Shown: one piece after another, positions 44,818-48,532 of the stretch | Layout: each line of letters starts with the position of its first letter | Numbering within the stretch: position 1 is the first letter of the stretch | DNA from: Bacteroidales bacterium | GTDB lineage: Bacteria > Bacteroidota > Bacteroidia > Bacteroidales > G3-4614 | Length of the DNA: 48,532 bases | Direction of reading: 5' to 3' | Assembly: GCA_017559955.1 (NCBI GenBank) | Contig: JAFYPQ010000036.1 | Location: forward strand, 1 to 48,532 | The notes under the pieces: generated by a model | The model's database searches: none | Told to the model about the DNA's origin: nothing | Seen by the model: only the letters and a program-made list of their open reading frames with translations | Translations under genes and position numbers: made by a program

Positions 44818-47800
44818 ATGAAAAAAATACTTTCGCTTATCGCATTGGTATTATTCCCAATGACAATTGTAGCTCAATCGGCACCACAACACGAGATGTA
44901 TGTAAAAATAGGTTCGGATAGTGCTACTTGGACACAGGCATATACAAATTGGTCTCCCGAAAATATAAAACCGTTGTATGAGGGTCTTGATGATGAGGCT
45001 GCCGAGAATGAAAACTTTTTCATATCGAGAGTAAAACCCCGTGCAAGATTTCAAAATACAATGACACAGGTACGCCCCACACAAAACCCCGATAGAAAAT
45101 TTTTGTGGTGGTGTCCCATAGGTGGTGATGGATGGAATGCACTCCCTTCATACTATTATGGAGGAGAGGTGTGGACAATGTGGAGTTACACCGATATATG
45201 GGGAAACTGGACAGCTCCGTTTGTAACAATACCTGCATCGATGTTAGATGTTTGTCATAAAAACGGAGTTCAAATATCGTGTGTTGCACCTATTGGCTTT
45301 GCGGCAAAAATATCACCATCGTCAGCAGGATACGGGCAGATGTTAAACCGTTTATTAATAGATGGTCCCGACAAGTTTATGAAATATTTGAAATATTATG
45401 GAGTTGACGGAATTGGTTGGAACTCGGAGTTTGATTTCACTAGAGATAATATCTCTTCGGGTAAATATTCAGGAGAACAATTTCATACGGCAACAAAATT
45501 GTTTTTCGGAGATTGCTATGAAGTAGCCGAACAATACGGAGTGCCTTTTCATAACTGTTGGTACTCAATGATGCATAATTTGGGAACAATGCCGTCATCT
45601 TCAAATCTTGACGGAACTAATAAAGATTGGTTTGATTATAAAGGCAAAACAACCTCTTCGGCTTACTTTACCAACTATGGTTCCGATTTGGCAACATCTG
45701 AGCGAACAGTTAATTTGAATTTTACCGATCGTTCATCGTTTGATGTATATTTTGGCGTAGATTATCAAGCAGGTACGGCTTTATCGCAATGGAAGGAGCT
45801 AAATAATTACAAAATATCTCTTGGAATTTGGGGAGCTCATAATCGTAATCAAATATATGAACGTAGGGGAGAAAATGGTTCAGACCCATTAATGATACAA
45901 AAAACATATCAATCACTTCTTGAAACAGCATTTACAGGAACAACACGAAATCCTGTTAATCCGCCACAAATAAACAGCTATACTAAATTTGCTTCTTCAG
46001 CTACAAATGCATATGGTTGGGCTCAATTTATAGTAGCAAAGAGTGTATTGACCTGCGAAGATTTATCAACCGATCCTTTTGTTACATACTTCAATTTAGG
46101 AAACGGACGATTTTTTAATGTAAATGGAGAAAGACACTCAAATACAGAGTGGTATAATATAGGAATACAAGACTATATGCCAACATGGCGTTGGTGGTTT
46201 ACCAAAACCTATATGGGACGTCAGGAAGAGGATGTAAGTACCGATTTGCATGCAGAGTTTACATGGGATGATGCTTGGTTCGGAGGTTCATGTCTTCAAA
46301 TATCGGGAGCAACAGATGTAACATACGCACAACTCTTCAAAACAAAATATTCGTTGGCTAAGAGTGGAGACTATATATCGATTCGTTATAAAGTGCTATC
46401 AGGAACTGGTTCTATATCTTGGGCTTGTTCTGCCGAAGGAACAGAATCTACCGTTGTTGAAAAAGAGATAAAAAAAGATTTGGAGCCAACCGGAGAGTGG
46501 GAGTTCGTTCAATTGCCGGTAGGAGGTCGCAGTGGTATAAAACTCGAAAGCTCTACTATTGCTCAAATAGGATTGAAGTTTACCGATACAAGTGATGATT
46601 TTAAAATTTTAATAGGTGAAATATCTTTGACAAAGGGTAAATTGGGAACAGCTGTTGTTCCCGAAACTCCTACGGTTGAAAAGGTAAAAATGTTATCACG
46701 TAACTACAAAGGTGTCGATATGAAAATAATTTTCAATATGAACGATGCTTTTGAAGGGACAAAAGAGAGTTACGAACCCATATACAATTCAGACGTAAAT
46801 ACTTGGTATTATAAAATATATACCCAACAAGAGGGTGAGGCTGAGAAGGTATTTACTGCAACAACATCGTGGGCTTCATATGTTGTTGCCGCACCATACA
46901 ACGAAGAGAAAGGAGGAGGATTAAGAATCGGAGTATCGGCGGTATCGTTAGACGGAGAAAAAGAATCAGAGATATCGTGGGGAGAATGGTTTTATCCACA
47001 AAATACAGCTCCTGTAATTATTGAGGGAACAGAAATAGATAAACCTATAATAAAAGCAAACGAAGAGTTTACTATAAAATATATCGATCCCAATCACCCT
47101 GCTGCAACATGGGAGATAATAAATTCAACAACAGGAGCCAGTGTGAAATCATTTGCAAATACAACTACTGTAACAATGTCGTTGCCGACAGAGGGCTCTT
47201 ATGATGTTAAAATAACAAATTCGGATAATACCGTAGCATATACTCGAGGATTGATACAAATATCTCCATCTTCTACAGGAGCAATTCCAACCTTGGCTTC
47301 GTTTACTGCAACTAAAAATGAGGTATATAAAGACGACAATATTTTGTTAAACTACTCAATCTCTCGAAAAGGAGAGGGCAGTGTATCTCGTGCAGTAAAA
47401 GTAGAAGACCCGAATATGTTGCGTTTCCCAGAGGTTGTGCCTACACGTCCCTATACCTATATGATGTGGTTTAAGGTAGAAAAACTAAATCATAGCAGTC
47501 AAGGAACAAACCTAATCGACAAACGCAATTTGAACGACACCTGGCCGCATAACAATTGGGGTGATTTTTGGGTAACAATTCGTCCCGAGATAATGGCTCG
47601 TAAGGAGACAGGAAAGAAATCGACGACCAATGACAGAATTCACCCTGCAAACGAAATATCTTTTAATACTTATGGTTGGACCGAACATAATGACCCAAAT
47701 TCTCTTGTTATGTCAGACGACCATAGTGTAAAAGAGGGACAATGGACACACGTTGCAATAACATTCGGAACCAACGACGTTCAGGCAATATATTTTAATG

Positions 47801-48532
47801 GAAAGAAAGTTGCAGAAGCCACAATACAACATATAGAAAATAATGCCGTACGTTCAGAAGGAAGCAGTGTCTATATTGGAGGAACAAGTGTATATAAAGG
47901 CGGATATACTGGTTGGGTAGATGAATTCCAAGTATGGGATAGAGTTTTAAGTGCATCTGAGATACAAACTGCAATGAAGGGTTACTTGACAGCACCAAGC
48001 GGATTGCAAGGATATTGGACTTTTGAAACTTCTCAAGAGAATAGCGATGGTAAAAGAGTATTCCCGAATTTAGGACAAAAAGGAACTTCTTATGTGGCTG
48101 AGATGATTTCGACACAAGGTGCTGAAAATGGAGAAGATGGAATTGAAGAGACCGTTTTGGATGCTTCAAACGATGAATTGGGTAATCCAATGATAAACGG
48201 AAGCTATAATGTAACAACAACAACGGAGTGGAATTTACCTAATGCGGACGTAAAAGCTAAAAACGATCAAGGAGCTACAATATCATATAATGCCATAGGA
48301 GATTACACCGCAGGATTAACCCTTAAAAATATGTGGGGAAGTGATACAAAAGAGATTGATATCATTGTTGTACCATATCCTTATGGAGTAGAGGAGTCGG
48401 AGATTGAAACAATGGGTGTATATCCTAATCCGTTTACCGACTTTGTTAACTTATCGTTTGCAAAAGAGGGAGTATATAGCATTGAGATTGTGGCTATAGA
48501 TGGTAAACTGATAGAGAGCAAGAGCCTTTCGG
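44818..48532 (+). CDS. GH85 endo-beta-N-acetylglucosaminidase, T9SS cargo, copy 4 (3' end cut by window)
   Basis: The frame is open from ATG 44818 to the window edge, 1238 codons, and stops inside the sorting domain, so only some 40-50 residues should be missing. Signal peptide MKKILSLIALVLFPMTIVAQ. The catalytic pair is N202-S-E204 in DGIGWNSEF, with Trp replacing the Phe before Asn in the other copies. The aromatic segment is HNCWYSMMHNLG, and TSSAYFTNYG follows. LamG begins near 860 and the T9SS domain near 1191 (MGVYPNPFTDFVNLSF). By eye it is closest to copy 1 in the LamG and PKD-like regions. All accessory domains seem intact. Confidence 0.9.
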   Translation, partial: MKKILSLIALVLFPMTIVAQSAPQHEMYVKIGSDSATWTQAYTNWSPENIKPLYEGLDDEAAENENFFISRVKPRARFQNTMTQVRPTQNPDRKFLWWCPIGGDGWNALPSYYYGGEVWTMWSYTDIWGNWTAPFVTIPASMLDVCHKNGVQISCVAPIGFAAKISPSSAGYGQMLNRLLIDGPDKFMKYLKYYGVDGIGWNSEFDFTRDNISSGKYSGEQFHTATKLFFGDCYEVAEQYGVPFHNCWYSMMHNLGTMPSSSNLDGTNKDWFDYKGKTTSSAYFTNYGSDLATSERTVNLNFTDRSSFDVYFGVDYQAGTALSQWKELNNYKISLGIWGAHNRNQIYERRGENGSDPLMIQKTYQSLLETAFTGTTRNPVNPPQINSYTKFASSATNAYGWAQFIVAKSVLTCEDLSTDPFVTYFNLGNGRFFNVNGERHSNTEWYNIGIQDYMPTWRWWFTKTYMGRQEEDVSTDLHAEFTWDDAWFGGSCLQISGATDVTYAQLFKTKYSLAKSGDYISIRYKVLSGTGSISWACSAEGTESTVVEKEIKKDLEPTGEWEFVQLPVGGRSGIKLESSTIAQIGLKFTDTSDDFKILIGEISLTKGKLGTAVVPETPTVEKVKMLSRNYKGVDMKIIFNMNDAFEGTKESYEPIYNSDVNTWYYKIYTQQEGEAEKVFTATTSWASYVVAAPYNEEKGGGLRIGVSAVSLDGEKESEISWGEWFYPQNTAPVIIEGTEIDKPIIKANEEFTIKYIDPNHPAATWEIINSTTGASVKSFANTTTVTMSLPTEGSYDVKITNSDNTVAYTRGLIQISPSSTGAIPTLASFTATKNEVYKDDNILLNYSISRKGEGSVSRAVKVEDPNMLRFPEVVPTRPYTYMMWFKVEKLNHSSQGTNLIDKRNLNDTWPHNNWGDFWVTIRPEIMARKETGKKSTTNDRIHPANEISFNTYGWTEHNDPNSLVMSDDHSVKEGQWTHVAITFGTNDVQAIYFNGKKVAEATIQHIENNAVRSEGSSVYIGGTSVYKGGYTGWVDEFQVWDRVLSASEIQTAMKGYLTAPSGLQGYWTFETSQENSDGKRVFPNLGQKGTSYVAEMISTQGAENGEDGIEETVLDASNDELGNPMINGSYNVTTTTEWNLPNADVKAKNDQGATISYNAIGDYTAGLTLKNMWGSDTKEIDIIVVPYPYGVEESEIETMGVYPNPFTDFVNLSFAKEGVYSIEIVAIDGKLIESKSLS

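Larger units (their letters stand above)
32804..48532 (+). repeat. tandem array of four GH85 genes
   Basis: Four head-to-tail paralogues of about 3.8 kb separated by 129-231 bp spacers. Each spacer holds the terminator of one gene and the promoter of the next. Conservation is at protein level with much synonymous difference, so the duplications are not very recent. The array may continue beyond the right edge. Confidence 0.9.

Noticed and set aside
32804..48532. CRISPR-like or satellite repeats
   Set aside because: The repeated words come from paralogous coding sequences about 3.8 kb apart; there are no regularly spaced short repeats.
32804..48532. A classical polysaccharide utilisation locus
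   Set aside because: No SusC, SusD, hybrid two-component regulator or ECF sigma/anti-sigma pair is present in the window.

Overview
The window looks like a chromosomal segment of a member of the Bacteroidales, probably an uncultured gut-type lineage. The DNA is AT-rich and genes lack obvious Shine-Dalgarno sites. Many genes are preceded by the Bacteroidetes -7 element TAnnTTTG, usually followed by CA or TA. The gene content also fits: a SprA/Sov-type translocon gene of the type IX secretion system (T9SS) next to ruvA, several secreted proteins ending in T9SS type A sorting domains, and an etfB-etfA-acyl-CoA dehydrogenase operon. The genus is not determined here.

Layout. 1-5.2 kb: a 5'-truncated AAA/DUF4143 ATPase, a possible gene remnant, a hypothetical protein, a repeat-bearing intergenic region, a TerB-like/J-domain protein, a candidate structured RNA in front of a very short HTH protein, and a TrpB2-type tryptophan synthase beta chain. 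5.3-9.9 kb: a four-gene operon for a TolC-MacA-MacB tripartite exporter, closed by a strong terminator. 10.1-12.9 kb: a 73-residue hypothetical protein coupled to a PBP4-type DD-peptidase, and a divergent AI-2E-family permease. 13.2-17.9 kb: a 1559-residue secreted protein made of four copies of an unfamiliar GKWYRIKD module alternating with InlB-B-like repeats. 18.1-26.3 kb: ruvA and the 7.5-kb sprA. 26.4-30 kb: etfB-etfA-acd. 30.3-32.6 kb: a small secreted protein with a PEP-CTERM-like tail, ispE, plsC and tRNA-Gln(CTG). 32.8-48.5 kb: four tandem paralogues of a GH85-type endo-beta-N-acetylglucosaminidase, the last cut by the window edge.

How it fits together. SprA is the outer-membrane conduit of the T9SS. 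The four GH85 enzymes and the 1559-residue protein carry N-terminal signal peptides and C-terminal sorting domains, so they are plausible clients that would be displayed or released outside the cell. Each GH85 gene has its own -7 promoter element, and each complete copy has its own terminator, so the array looks like four independently transcribed genes rather than an operon. All four keep the N-x-E catalytic signature but differ in the loops near it, which suggests a diversified set of N-glycan-cleaving enzymes. No SusC/SusD pair or other glycosidase lies in the window, so this is not a classical polysaccharide utilisation locus.

The most interesting items are the GH85 array, the three-way-junction RNA candidate at 3421-3548, the repeat architecture of the 1559-residue protein, and the CTERM-like small protein. 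No database search was possible; family assignments rest on motifs read from the translations.
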